A stretch of DNA of 64,000 nt from Adenophora triphylla var. japonica (GCA_022495995.1 JAFEMH010006935.1:1-64000), one strand, 5' to 3'; positions 22,456 through 33,453 are shown, counted from the stretch's first letter. Program-made: numbers and translations. Notes: generated by a model from the sequence alone, not told the origin.

Positions 22456-23480
22456 TTAAAGCATTTTGAAGTTCAACATGAGCACTTTTATCCTTGATTT
22501 TTCTGTGCCGATCAATAAATTCTTGAAACGAATATTGACATCAACAATTTCAATTGTTGGAACCGGTGTTTCTGGCACTTCAGAAATTGATGCATTGAGA
22601 TTACGCTCACCCTCAATTATCATATTGTGCATGATAATGCAAGCAGTCATTATATCATGTAGTACATCCTTTTTTCAAAAATGTGTAGGCCCTGCAATAA
22701 TAGAAAAATGAGATTGTAGAACTCTAAATGCATGTTCCACGTTTGTCCTACACGCCTCTTGTTTCCTAGCAAAATATTGTTTCTTTCGACCAAGTGGCTT
22801 GTGATAGTTTGCACTAATGTAGACCATTTAGGATATATACCATCAGCCAAACAATATCTCATATCATATTATTTTCCTTGGATAACATAATGTGCGGGAG
22901 GAGTAATACCTTGAGAGAGATTGGAAAACAAATGTGATGATTCCAATACATTAATATCATTATTAGTTCCTGGCATACCGAAATACGCATGCCATATCCA
23001 AAGATCATAATCAGCTACGACTTCAAGAATAATACTCGATTTACCGCTACACCCTGCATATTGTCCGGCCCAACCCGTAGGACAATTTTTCTACTCCCAA
23101 TGCATACAATCAAGGCTACCAAGCATTCTGGAAAAAACTCGTTCTATGCCAATGTGAAGTAATCGTGCCGTATCATTAGCATTAGGTGATCTCAAATAAC
23201 GCTCTGCAAAAACTTCAACAATAGCACGACAAAATCTCTTTAAACATTCAATTGCAGTTGACTCACCAATTTTAACGATTTCGTCGGTTGCATCGGTCGG
23301 CATAGCATAAGTCAACATTTGACTCACCATTAGGATATTGAAACATGTTTCGCTACTCCAAAATCTTGTTATTATTTTGCACCATAGAAAATGCTACCAA
23401 TTGAGATTGAGAGAGATCATTAATGAAATAATCATCATCTTCATCATTTGATGAAGAAGATGATGACCTTTTAAATGATG
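22456..23480 (-). pseudogene. Harbinger DDE transposase (HARBI1-like, DDE_Tnp_4)
   Basis: Successive minus-strand blocks: a Ser/Asp-rich N-terminus (about 23400-23470), AIECLKRFCRAIVEVFAERY, ANDTARLLHIG, GSLDCMHWE with the first catalytic Asp, then past a TAG the blocks VVADYDLWIWHAYFG and GTNNDINVL with the second Asp, YCLADGIYPKWSTLVQTI, and TACIIMHNMIIE near the C-terminus. At least one nonsense codon directly after HWE (about 23090) and frameshifts between about 22700 and 22870 inactivate it. Intact family members cut and paste the element at TWA targets together with ORF1. Confidence 0.87.
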
Positions 23481-23559
23481 TATAGAAGGACCCCCCGTAT
23501 TGAAATTCATCTTGCAAAGAATATATTTTTTAATAATGGCGCCAAAAAAGTGCGGGTAT

Positions 23560-24125
23560 TTTTTTCAACAACTTACCGACGGATTAACGACGAATTTCAA
23601 AAAAAAAAAATTAACGAGGGATGTTTTCTGTCGCTATATAAATTAAAAAAAAATATTTTTTCTTTTACATTTGGTGACGGATTTAACGACGGATTTCAAA
23701 AAATTTAACGATGGATGTTTTCTTTCGCTATATAAATTAAAAATAAAAAAATATTTTTTCTTTTACATTTGGCGACGGATTTCAAAAAATTTAACGAGGG
23801 ATGTTTTCTATCGCTATATAAATTAAAAATGAAAAAAAAATATTTTTTCTTTTACATTTGGCGACGGATTTAACGACGGATTTCATGGGAGGTTATTATT
23901 TATAGGATAGTTTGGATATGATAATATATCATTTGACTGTGAGATGGTGAAGAAATCTGACCGACGGTTAGGATTGTACGTAGTAATTGGATAGTATAAA
24001 ATATTATTTGACGGTGAGATGGTTATGAAATCTGACCGACCGTTAGGATTGTGGGTAGTGTTTGGATAGGATAAAATCTCATTTGACGGTGAGATGATGA
24101 TGAAATCTGATGACCGTTGAGATTA
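23560..24125. repeat. Two adjacent minisatellites between Harbinger ORFs
   Basis: 23560-23890: three units of about 100 bp built around GCGACGGATTTAACGACGGA and TCGCTATATAAATTAAAAA. 23895-24125: three units of about 75 bp containing ATTTGACGGTGAGATGGT and GACCGACGGTTAGGATTG. They occupy the shared divergent promoter space of the two ORFs. Confidence 0.75.
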
Positions 24126-24219
24126 TTAAGATAGTTTGGATAGGTTAAGTATGATGATATTATTGTTATCTATATATACCGCCATACATTTATTCAAGAA
24201 ATACTTCTAAATTTCTATC

Positions 24220-24556
24220 ATGTCTAGTAGTAGGAAAAATGTTATACGATCTATTGGATTTTATCGTGATGAAGACATAATCTTATGTCAAACTTTTCTG
24301 AATATTTCTCTAGATCCTATAATTGGGAAGTATCAGACCAAAGATCGATTTTGGTCTCGGGTTGAGGAGGAGCACAACAATTCAACGCCTCCAGACTCCG
24401 GGGCTCGCACTAAAAAATCTTTGCAGTGCCGATGGAAAACTATTGAAAAGGTTGTTCGAAAATTAAAACCATGTATTAGGCAAATCGAGAATACGAACCT
24501 AAGTGGAGCATCCAAACATGATATTGTGAGAATTCTCTTTTATCTTTATTTTTTAA

Positions 24557-24601
<45 letters not shown>

Positions 24602-25184
24602 TTAAATTAAAATTAAAAATATTGACAGTTAGAACGAGCAAAACGTTTACTAGAGAAAGATAAATATTTCAAAAAGGGTTTCAAATTTGATCATGTGTGG
24701 GACATAAAGCTTTTGAAAAATTTAACGATAATGTCACGAAGGTAAGAAGAGATTCAGAAAAGCGTCATTCAAACTATGTGTCATCATAATCAGAACATGT
24801 GAATTTGGAACCTAATACCCCCGGTTGTCAAGCTATTTCATCATTTTCTCTAAATTTAAATGATGATGATAATGATGTTGGTACCTTTTCATGGGAACGG
24901 CTCATTGGAGTGAAAAAAAAGAAGCCAAATTGAAAAAGAAAGTTGAAGAAAAAAACAAAAATGATTATAGCAAGGTGATAGAGCAAAATGAGAGGCTAAT
25001 GAGGATGATGGAGACATCGAAAGTAGACAGGCTGAAACATTTAGCTATGAAAGAACAAAGAAGAGAGGACAAAATTTTGGCAATGAACTTTAATTTACTT
25101 GATCCAAATGTTCGTGCTCATATCCAAGCTGAACAAGCTATCTATAGTATAAATGAGAGAATGGGTGAACAGTTAAATGAATAG
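24220..25184 (+). pseudogene. Harbinger ORF1, Myb/SANT-like + NAM-associated C-terminus
   Basis: Exon 1 begins with MSSSRKNVIRSIGFYRDEDI and carries a trihelix/Myb-like region (FWSRVEEEHN, SLQCRWKTIEK). A GT donor after HDIV (about 24525) and AG acceptor at about 24627 bound an intron that contains a (TA)n tract; exon 2 starts LERAKRLLEKDKYFKKGF. A frameshift near 24710 separates it from the NAM-associated coiled region at 24891-25184. The final residues (IYSINERM...) and stop come from the mini-Helitron inserted at 25141. Beyond that insertion, 25330-25530 still shows Gly/Asp/Asn-rich coding-like text (GGGSDNYGG), likely the original tail. Confidence 0.8.
24558..24600. repeat. (TA)n microsatellite in ORF1 intron
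   Basis: About 21 TA units. Confidence 0.95.
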
Positions 25185-25321
25185 TTCCAAATAGTTTTTT
25201 TCCCATTTTGCCCTCATACATTTGTCCCTTTCCCATTTTGCCCTTAAAAAAAATTTTTTAATTAAAAAAAATAATAATAATAAAAAAAGAACCCGTGTCA
25301 TTGGACACGGGCATGTACTAG
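25141..25321 (+). mobile_element. Mini-Helitron, 181 bp
   Basis: Starts TCTATAGTATAAATGAG right after A25140, ends with hairpin CCCGTGTCATTGGACACGGG, seven nt, CTAG, then T25322. A^TC...CTAG^T is the diagnostic Helitron insertion pattern. A relative lies at 61462-61623. It truncates Harbinger ORF1. Confidence 0.8.
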
Positions 25322-25654
25322 TCATTTTATAAAAAAAGGCAGAGCAATATCAACAATCATAACCACCATCAACAACTATTTTCGATCAATTCCTTGGTAT
25401 TTTGGTGAAAACGGGTCTAATAATTTTGGTGATGGGTTCGATAATTATCGTGGAGGTGGATCCGATAATTACGGTGGAGATTGATCCGATAATTACGGTG
25501 AAGACGGATCCGGTATACCAGATTATTAAATTGGTGTGGTTGTAATTTTTTAGTGCGTGTGTTTTGTTGTTGTTGTTTATCTAATATTAGTATGTTTTAT
25601 TATTTTGTTTTCATTAAAAATGTGTGACTTTCTATTATCATGTAATATTAACTA

Positions 25655-25938
25655 CTCCCTCCGTCCCGCTAATATCCGCACACTTTCCTTTTTGGGCGTC
25701 CCGCTAATATCCGCACACTCCCAAAAAGGAAACTTTATATTAATAAAATATTCACCCAACCCCACTCATTCTCTCTCCTACATTATTTTAATACTCACAA
25801 CACCATTATAATTTATTACACCCTCCACTCATTCTCTCTCCTACTTTACTTTTACACTCACAACATTTTATTAAAATATCATATTCCTTAATTCCCGCGT
25901 AAACAGTGTTAGTGCGGATATTAGCGGGACGGAGGGAG
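25655..25938. mobile_element. Stowaway-like MITE (CTCCCTCCGTCC family)
   Basis: Ends CTCCCTCCGTCCCGCTAAT and ATTAGCGGGACGGAGGGAG, TA on both sides (25653-25654, 25939-25940). The first ~40 bp are repeated directly inside (GCTAATATCCGCACAC twice). Inserted in the Harbinger element. Confidence 0.9.
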
Positions 25939-26305
25939 TATGTTGTTATAAATATTGGTATGTTTTTAATTTATGCTGAATGTATTTTGTATATATTTTA
26001 ATATATTCGTCTAACTTTGTCTAAAATAATTATCCAAATATTAAAATAATAATATTTAAAATTAATTTTAAATGATAAAAATTTAGTTTTCATTTATATT
26101 CAAATAAGATGTAACTTTTAGAAAATTAGAAGGACTAATTTGCAACTTTGAAATGTGACTTCAAAAATGAAGGGAGTGAATAGTGTTACTTCAAATTTGA
26201 AGTAATACTACTCACTCCCTTCATTTTTTAAGGAGGAAATGAAGTTCATTGGAGGAGTGAATAGTGTGAAATTTGAAGAAATGAAGTCCATTGGAGATGC
26301 TCTTA

Positions 26306-26988
26306 TAGAGTTTGAATATGTAATCTTTCATATATAAAAGGATATCGAATGTCGCTTGAAATAGAGTTTAATGACACATTTACTATAAAAATACGACTGC
26401 TATACAATCATCTATTAAAAAGGGGCCAAAATACGTTAATCGTCCCCAAGAATACACCAAATCTTATTTTGTACTCTTGCGCAAAATTTATCCCAATGTT
26501 ATATCAAATATTTAAATAATCCTACTTTGTCCCTTGAAATCAAATGGGCGTTAAAAATTTAACGAGAAATTGTTCATGTGCATGTCATGTCATCATCATG
26601 ACGGATGATTATGTCTTTTAACTTCAAAATTTAAGGGCTTAAATGTCACTTCACTATGAATACTACCAAGTCTTCACAACTATGCAATCACCATGACCAC
26701 CATCTAATTTCCACCATGACCACCTTCATGCTACTGTCACAAACCACCAGACTACCACCATCTTACACCGCCAAAATCAAACTTCAGTTTCAGGTTTTCC
26801 ACTTATATTGCTTTAAATCTAAATAAGATTAATCCTTTTTAAAACCATATTACAATATCCCCAAAATCAAAGATCGAAATACAAAAAATCTAGCTTTCAT
26901 ATTCTAAACTCAGAGATTATGATAAAGAAGCAAAAAAAAAAAAACTTTTGGTTTGAGCGAGAACCGAAAAGGGAGGGGAAGGGGAAAG
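26306..26988. other. Intergenic, no gene seen
   Basis: AT-rich; a CCACCATGACCACC-type low-complexity patch at 26690-26770. No supported ORF. Confidence 0.45.
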
Positions 26989-26993
26989 GTTGG

Positions 26994-27854
26994 TGATGAC
27001 GCCAAGGATTTTGGGGTCAGAGCGGTGAAGGATATCTGACAGGATATATTTTGAGTGTACCTAGAACACAACAAAGAGAAGCACTGTTAAGGTCAAAGTC
27101 GGATGTTAATCCAACTCAGGCCCTCGGGTGTGAGGATAAGATATCGAGATGGATATAATAACCAGAGAATAAGACCTTGGAATGTCTTAGAGTGTGTGTG
27201 TATGTGTTTAGGGTTTAGACAATGACTTACAATGTCTATTTAGCACTTATCTTGTCCAAGGGGACAAATGTATTCTATTTATAGGTGTTGGAGTGGTGCT
27301 TGTTGAGGTAAGCCATAAGGTCAGCCCTAAAGGGCATCTTATTCTTTGACCAGATACACGTGTCCGTATATGATTGGCTCTGTCAGTAAGTTAGATTCAC
27401 TTGCAGAGGGGATGTCATTGATGTGGACAGGAGCCGTTTATCTGGCGCGGCGCATTAAATGAGATAGTAGGCGCCTGAGCCATGCATTCAATGCGATGAA
27501 AATAATCCGGCTGTTTGCCTGTCAGAGCCAGTAACTTTCTCAATAAGCTTTGATATTAACCGGGAGTCTGGTGACGCAATCGGGAGTCTGGGGTGAAACC
27601 GCCGTCAGCATCTTGGGTGCGGTCAATAATATTTGATGCGGGCACGGATAGGACGGTCATAACTCCCGCGGTCACCTGGCTGTCGGTCTAGATCCCTTCG
27701 GTCTTGACTAGGATGGGATGATAGAAACGCGGTCTTGATCTTGAGGGTCTATCTGTCCGCGGTCTTGACTCTAGCGATCTAAGGTATGCCACATTATTCT
27801 GGACCTTTGGACCAGACCGATCTTGGGCCCGATTTAACTGGTACGGGCTCATCA
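26994..27854 (-). mobile_element. Solo LTR, 861 bp
   Basis: Begins TGATGACGCC and ends GGGCTCATCA, with perfect 5-bp target duplication GTTGG at 26989-26993 and 27855-27859. No internal region. A TATA box CTATAAATAGA on the minus strand at about 27273-27284 indicates that the parent element was transcribed leftward. Family not identified; length and composition fit Ty3/gypsy. Confidence 0.85.
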
Positions 27855-27859
27855 GTTGG

Positions 27860-28265
27860 TGAGGGAGGAGGTGAAATGGTGAATAGGTGGGAGGAGTGGA
27901 AAAGGGAGTGATGGATTTGGGGGAAGGGAAGGTGAAAGAAGTGGGAGGAGGTGATGGTAGTGGGAAGGACGAGAGGTGATGGTGGTATAGCTATGGAGGG
28001 AGGGATTTCATAACAAGACGATGATGATGGGGATTACTGGGTTTGTGCCTTCTATTTTCTTATTCCTTTTTCTTCTCTTTGTTCTTTTTATTTTTATTTT
28101 TTGGTGCTATTTTTCTTAAACATCTAAAACAAAGCAAACACTACTTAGTCTACGGAATTGGGACGTTTGTGCACAATAATAATTTAAATAAAATATAATT
28201 GTCAAAATCTTAAAAAAAATGCATTTTTCCTTGAGCTTTGAAAAAAGGTGTTTTGTTTCTCCCGC
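27860..28265. other. Flank of solo LTR, no gene seen
   Basis: GGGAGGAGG-rich stretch (27860-27990) continuing the GGGAGGGGAAGGGG text left of the solo LTR, then AT-rich DNA. Confidence 0.4.
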
Positions 28266-28267
28266 TA

Positions 28268-28668
28268 GTATCAGTGTCTGTGTAACAAAGTGCCAGTGTA
28301 AACAAGTGCCAGTGTTAGTGTAACAAAGTGTCAGTATAAAAAAGTGTTAGTGTAACAAAATGTCAGTGTAAAAAAAGTGTCAGTACATGTATATTAAGTG
28401 CTAGTGTAAAAGTGTCAGTGTTAGTATTACAAAGTGCCAGTGTTAGTGTAACAAAGTGTCAGTGTAAAAAAGTGTCAGTGCATGTATATTAAGTGCAAGT
28501 GTAAAAAATGTCAGTGTTAGTGTAACAAAGTGCTAGTGTTAGTGTAACAAAGTGCCAGTGTCAGTGCATGTATATTAAGTGTCAGTGTAAAAAAGTGTCA
28601 GTGTTAGTGTAACAAAGTGCCAGTGTAAAAAGTTTCAGTGTTAGTGTTATTAAGTGCCAGTGTAAAAA
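28268..28668. repeat. Degenerate minisatellite, unit GTGTCAGTGTAACAAA
   Basis: Some 20 imperfect copies of 15-20-bp units such as AGTGCCAGTGTTAGTGTAAC, with a larger-order unit containing CATGTATATTAAGTG repeated three times. Non-coding. Confidence 0.85.
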
Positions 28669-29584
28669 AGATTTTTTCTAAGCTTAAAAAAAATGCATTT
28701 TTTGTAAGACTAACTCCATATAATTTATTTTATAATAAAATGTAACTTATATTATTATAAATAATATAAAAATTCTTTAACGTTTTTATTATTATGGATC
28801 ATTTTATAATTTTTTTGATTATGGGAAGAGAGAGAAAATAAAATTAAAGAAAAACTATATAATGTTATAGAAATGTCCATAATGTCCATTATACGTGACG
28901 TGACATGCACATGTTCAATTTCATTAAATTTTTAAGGAAAAATTTCTTTTTAACCATATCGCTCAGATCCTATCCCATCAAAATTCAGCCCAAATAAAAA
29001 AAGACTGACTCCTTTGTTATTCCAAATTAAAATCCCTTTAAACCCCATTATACCATGGAACGGCCAAAATTAAGTTAACACGCCGTTAACTTCTGTTTAA
29101 TTGCTTATCGATTTGAGCTACAGAAATCAAAGCACGATCAAAGCGTTAATTGTTCAATTTTGATTGAAGATCGGGGGTAACTAAGTTTGATTGAGTCAAA
29201 TCTAATTCTTTTTTTTTTGGTGACTATTTATATTATTTGCTTGGTGAAAAATTCAAGCTGTTCGTATTCGGATCTTGTTAACTTTTAGGAAATCCATTGA
29301 TGGAGTTTTCTGGGTTTTCGATCGTATGAATTGGGTCGATGAGATTTTGGAGTTTCGTTGCAGGTTTTGATAGATTGAGTTTTGCGGTTCGAAAGGCCTG
29401 GTTATGTTTTGTGGGGGTTTGATTTTTTTATTTTTTTGATTCAATTTTTGGATGATTTCTGTTGGGAGTAGGGATGCAAGGAAGGGGGTTAGGATTAGGG
29501 TTTGGAGTTGAAGGAGAGATGGAAGAGACTGAGCTTGAAGAAGGAGAGGCTGGGTTTCACAACAATGATGATGATACCACAATT
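28669..29584. other. Left flank of the palindromic arrays, no clear gene
   Basis: AT-rich to about 29090, then a higher-complexity stretch (29095-29585) that ends in the start of the 63-bp arrays; an ORF of 112 codons on the minus strand there has low-complexity Leu/Gln text and no recognisable family. Confidence 0.35.
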
Positions 29585-29599
29585 GACCCAAATGTTACT

Positions 29600-29935
29600 C
29601 TCTCTCTCTAATTGGTCCTATAGTAATTGGTATAGGACCTGCCAACATCATACACAACTCTATAAACCCTTTAATTGGTCATATAGCAATTGGTATAGGA
29701 CCTGTCAACTTCATATACATAGCTATTAGCCCTTTAATTGGTCCTATACTAATTGGTATAGGACCTGCAACGTCATATACATAGCTATTAGCCCTTTAAT
29801 TGGTCCTATAACAATTGATATAGGACCTCCCAACATCATATACAAAGCAATAATGTCTTTGAAAGGTCCTATACCATTTGCTATAGGACCATTCAAAGGT
29901 CTTATAGCTGTGTATATTATGTTTCCAGGTAAACA
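29600..29935 (+). repeat. Palindromic tandem array, left (63-75-bp unit)
   Basis: Each unit contains a near-perfect palindrome GGTCCTATA-8 nt-TATAGGACC followed by a spacer ending in AGCCCTTTAATT. About five units. Reads as the inverted complement of the right array at 30720-31155. Confidence 0.88.
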
Positions 29936-30157
29936 AACCAATCATAATTTTTAATTTCAGAATTTTGATTAATTGATTTTTTCTATACCAACAAGTAAAA
30001 GACCTCTACTTTTTCGTCTACCACAAACAAAAAACCCACTATGAGGCCTTAAAAATATTTGTAATATATTTACCAACATTTAACAAATATACAAGTAAAC
30101 TGTTTAACAACAACCAATTTTTATCATTCCATCCAAAAAGAAACTAAGATGTTTAAT

Positions 30158-30417
30158 TTATGAATGATGAGGACAATGTGGACTTGCTAAAATGTCATGT
30201 ATCATTTTCCCCCTATACGTCGAGACAGCATCGTCTTCATATGTCTTGCTAATTACTCCTTTATCAAACATATCCTCTGCTTCCTTAGGACGATTATTCC
30301 ACAATCCAAACTATCATATCGCTGTTGTGGAATATCTCCGCGTTTAAAATCTATGAAATTTGCCACGTCCTTTTGAGTCTCCTCTAGTCGTTTGTACAGT
30401 GCCCTGACATGATCAAA
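30158..30417 (-). pseudogene. Ulp1-like (C48) cysteine peptidase exon fragment
   Basis: Acceptor ATTTCAG precedes an exon reading FDHVRALYKRLEETQKDV, DIPQQRYDSLDCGIIVL and, after a frame change, EDMFDKGVISKTYEDD and HDILASPHCPHHS before a stop. DIPQQ...DCG matches the active-site Cys region of Ulp1/SENP-type proteases, which plant Mutator-like (Kaonashi-type) and some other transposons carry. A small deletion after VL breaks the frame. The His and Asp half of the catalytic site is not visible upstream. Lies between two inverted palindromic arrays. Confidence 0.55.
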
Positions 30418-30499
30418 CTGAAATTGAAAGAAAGGAATCAATTATTATATGTGAAATCAAACACCAGGTATCAGACTTCATACAATTAAAAAAAGAAAT

Positions 30500-30615
30500 T
30501 TGAATGGTCCTATAGCAGTTGGTATAGGACCTGGCACCATCATATATAAAGCTATAAAGCCTTTGAATGGTCCTATAGCAGTTGGTATAGGACCTTGTAA
30601 CATGATATACACAAC
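30500..30615 (+). repeat. Palindromic tandem array, middle (two units)
   Basis: Two units with GGTCCTATAGCAGTTGGTAT and AAGCCTTTGAAT, in the same orientation as the left array. Confidence 0.85.
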
Positions 30616-30719
30616 ATATTACAGGTCATATATATACATGATTTTATATAATTTAGTGCAAACTAGTACATCCCCTTTATAAAATCATAGGCAAAACAAG
30701 TGGACATACAATGAAATGC

Positions 30720-31160
30720 ATAATAGAGCAGGTCCTATATCACTTGTTATAGGACCATTAAAAGGTCTTAAAGCTTTGTATATGATGTTGCCAAGTCCTA
30801 TAGCACTTGTTATAGGACCATTTAAAGTTCTTTTAGCTGTGTATTTGATGTTGCCAGGTCCTATACCAGTTGTTATAGGACCATTCAAAGGGCTTATATC
30901 TGTGTATTTAATGTTGCCAGGTCCTATATCAGTTGCTATAGGACCATTCAAAGGGCTTATATATGTGTATTTGATGTTGCCAGGTCCTATACCAGTTGCT
31001 ATAGGACCAATTAAAGGCCTTATATCTGTGTATATGATGTTGCCAGGTCCCATACCATTTGCCACATTGTTATTCACAAAAAACAATAAATCAAGTGTCT
31101 CAAAACAAAATTTTTCACACAATGGCAGGTCCTATACCACTGTCTATAAGACCTGATAAA
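30720..31160 (-). repeat. Palindromic tandem array, right (63-bp unit, ~6 copies)
   Basis: Units of 63 bp (21 codons) such as ...GGTCCTATACCAGTTGTTAT..., in inverse orientation to the left array. Because the period is a multiple of three and each unit holds a palindrome, both strands are open for about 145 codons (plus: GPISVAIGPFKGLI repeats; minus: GPIATGIGPGNIKYT repeats). Confidence 0.9.
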
Positions 31161-32017
31161 GGCCCTTTCTCACAATTGATGAACAAGGTCAAAATTCAAT
31201 TTAGGTTTGAATGGGTAATGAAATAATTTTTTTATTCCAAAAATTGTTAAAAAAAATTATAACCTAATTCAGCAACAACATCTTCTAACAATTGATGAAC
31301 ACGGTCAAATACGAGTTTCAATTAAAAAAAAAATTAAAAAATACCTTAAAAATCGGAATTACGCAACTTTAAAACGGAGGTTATCAGAGTCGAGCTTCAA
31401 TGTCTTCGCCGATTACTTCACTCGCGTGGAATTAGGTTCGATTTTGGCCGGAATTGATGTTTTGTTCTGGTAGATAACATCAATCGACGCTTGATTTTGT
31501 AGAGAGAGAAAGTTTGGGTTTAAGAAATTTTGAATTTTTTATTACGATTTGATTACTGATATTACAGATAGATTTTAGGAACTTAACATCCGTCTCCCTC
31601 TGTTAGCTGTGGGTTTATTTTGGATTTTCATCTCAAATGAATTAAAATGGGTTATTGATTTGAAAGTTGGGTCTATGGGTCCTTAGCTCTAAATTTTTAA
31701 CACTTGTTTGGTTCCAAAGAGCAAAGTGGGATTATTTACATTGAGAGTATGCCATTAGAATAAACTAGAGCTATATAAGTGCATTAAACGCACGTGCAAA
31801 AAACTATTTAAAAGAAAGTTAATATTTTAAGGAAGTATCTATGTAAAAATTATAGAATAAGATATAAATAATAATTTTTCATAAATTGATGATAACGTTA
31901 ATGAATTAATATTACAATTTTTTGAAAATTTTCTAGATAAAATCGTATCAAAAATGTTTTTTTATAAAAAACGTTATAATGTTTATTTTGGTAAGATAAA
32001 AAAAAATAAAGAGTGCG
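31161..32017. other. Right flank of the palindromic arrays, no gene seen
   Basis: 31370-31500 has moderately complex GC-balanced text (TCTTCGCCGATTACTTC), otherwise AT-rich. No supported gene. Confidence 0.35.
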
Positions 32018-32457
32018 TCTGGGGAGAAACGCGTTTCTCCATCGCGTATGGAGAAACGGGGCTTATTATGTCGCGCGACGTAAGTAGCCAGTTTCTGGAT
32101 ATCCTTTACAAAGCTTCTGGATATCCAGAAGCTTTGAAATGGATAGCCAGAAGCTTTGTAAAGGATATCCAGAAACCAAGTATTTTTTCTGGATATCCTT
32201 TACAAAGCTTCTGAATATCGAAAGCTTTGAAATGGATATCCGAAGCTTTGTAAAGGATATCCAGGAAAAATATTTGGTTTACGGATATCCTTTTCAAAGC
32301 CTCGCTATCCTTTTCAAAATGCGGATATCCTTTCCAAAGCTTCCGGATATCCGAGGAAGGCGTGAAAGTGATATCCAGTTTTTGTGGCTAGGTATGTCGC
32401 ACGACATAACAAGCCCCGTTTCTCCATAAGCGACGGAGAAACGCGTTTCTCCCCAGA
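32018..32457. mobile_element. Foldback/MITE-like element with ~80-bp inverted ends and nested palindromes
   Basis: Left end TCTGGGGAGAAACGCGTTTC and right end GAAACGCGTTTCTCCCCAGA are inverted copies that extend about 80 bp inward (ATGTCGCGCGACGTAAGTAG versus its diverged complement). The terminal repeat contains its own perfect 18-bp palindrome GGAGAAACGCGTTTCTCC. The centre consists of repeats of GGATATCCTTTACAAAGCTT in both orientations. No ORF with known homology. Similar A-rich words flank it (AAATAAAGAG / AAATAAAAGAG), a possible target duplication. Confidence 0.75.
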
Positions 32458-32879
32458 TTTTGTGAAAAATAAAAGAGCAAGCTGGAAGAAATATGATTTT
32501 TTTAAGTAAAAGAAATATGACTTTTTTTTAAAAAAAAAAAACTATATCTATACTATATATACGTATAAAAAGAGGGTTGTATAATAGGAGAGAGAAAGGT
32601 GAACCGTCAATGAATTATACGTTTTGTTAAAAAAAATAATTTATTACTACTGCCTCCGTCCCAAATAAATGACATTTTTTGTTCTAAAGTGAATGACCTT
32701 TTTGTTTTATAATGTGTTCATAAATGATTTTTGTCAATTTATTTTTTCATATTTTATTTTATACTTGCATAATGCATTTTTTCAAAAAATTATTACTTAA
32801 ACTTAAAATGATAAAAAAAAAAAACTTTAAATGAAAAATTGTCATTTTATGTAATATAGAGCAGATTGATAATAACATA
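32458..32879. other. AT-rich spacer with one-ended MITE remnant
   Basis: At about 32649, CTGCCTCCGTCCCAAATAAA resembles the left end of the CTCCCTCCGTCC MITE family; no matching right end was found before 32880. Confidence 0.45.
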
Positions 32880-33164
32880 CTCCCTCCGTCCTATCCGACT
32901 TATGACAATTTGTCATTTTGGGCGTCCCACTCGAGTTAGCACATCTTAAAATGACAAGTTTATATTATTTTTATATTTCATGTAACCACTTGTCATATTT
33001 ATAACAACAATTTCTTTACTATTTCTCCCACTAATTTTCCCTCCTATTTTACTTTTCATACTCACAATACCTTCTACACTCATTCTTCTACTCTTACTAT
33101 ATTAGTATTTTTTTTAATCTCCATGTCGGGAAAGAAAATTCTAAGTTGAATGGGACGGAGGGAG
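32880..33164. mobile_element. Stowaway-like MITE (CTCCCTCCGTCC family)
   Basis: CTCCCTCCGTCCTATCCGACT to GAATGGGACGGAGGGAG, with TA at 32878-32879 and 33165-33166. Interior includes the usual GGGCGTCCCA and ACTCACAATACC words. Confidence 0.87.
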
Positions 33165-33453
33165 TATATTGTAGCGGTAACACATTTTTTTAATAAAATA
33201 GTAGTATTAGAAACTAACTTAGTTGGTAGCTAGTGTTAATAATTAGAGTCTAGTAACCTACAATTACTACTTGTATTATTAGAGTTTTGGAGTGTGAGCA
33301 TATTAATAATATTAAAAGTAAAAATAATGTTCTAGAATCATCTATGTTTTGGAGGGAAAATTAGCACTAGATACACTTATAAAGATATAGATTTCACGCG
33401 ACGATATAAAATGAAATTGAGTGTATACTTTGGGTATATAATCGTATTTTAGC

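Larger units (their letters stand above)
21926..26302. mobile_element. PIF/Harbinger transposon with both ORFs (degenerate)
   Basis: Termini are inverted: GAGCATCTCCAA at 21926 and TTGGAGATGCTC ending at 26302, with similar subterminal sequence (AAGTTCTTTAAATTT/AAATTTGAAGAAATG). The 3-bp duplication TTA flanks it (21923-21925, 26303-26305), as expected for PIF/Harbinger. It contains the divergent pair typical of the superfamily: transposase on minus, Myb-like ORF1 on plus. Interior includes minisatellites (22240-22370, 23560-23890, 23895-24125), a mini-Helitron and a MITE. Confidence 0.9.

Noticed and set aside
28950..31750. Full-length Mutator-like transposon around the palindromic arrays
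   Set aside because: I compared the outer flanks for terminal inverted repeats and a 9-bp duplication and found only weak, unconvincing similarity; only the arrays and the Ulp1-like exon are reported.
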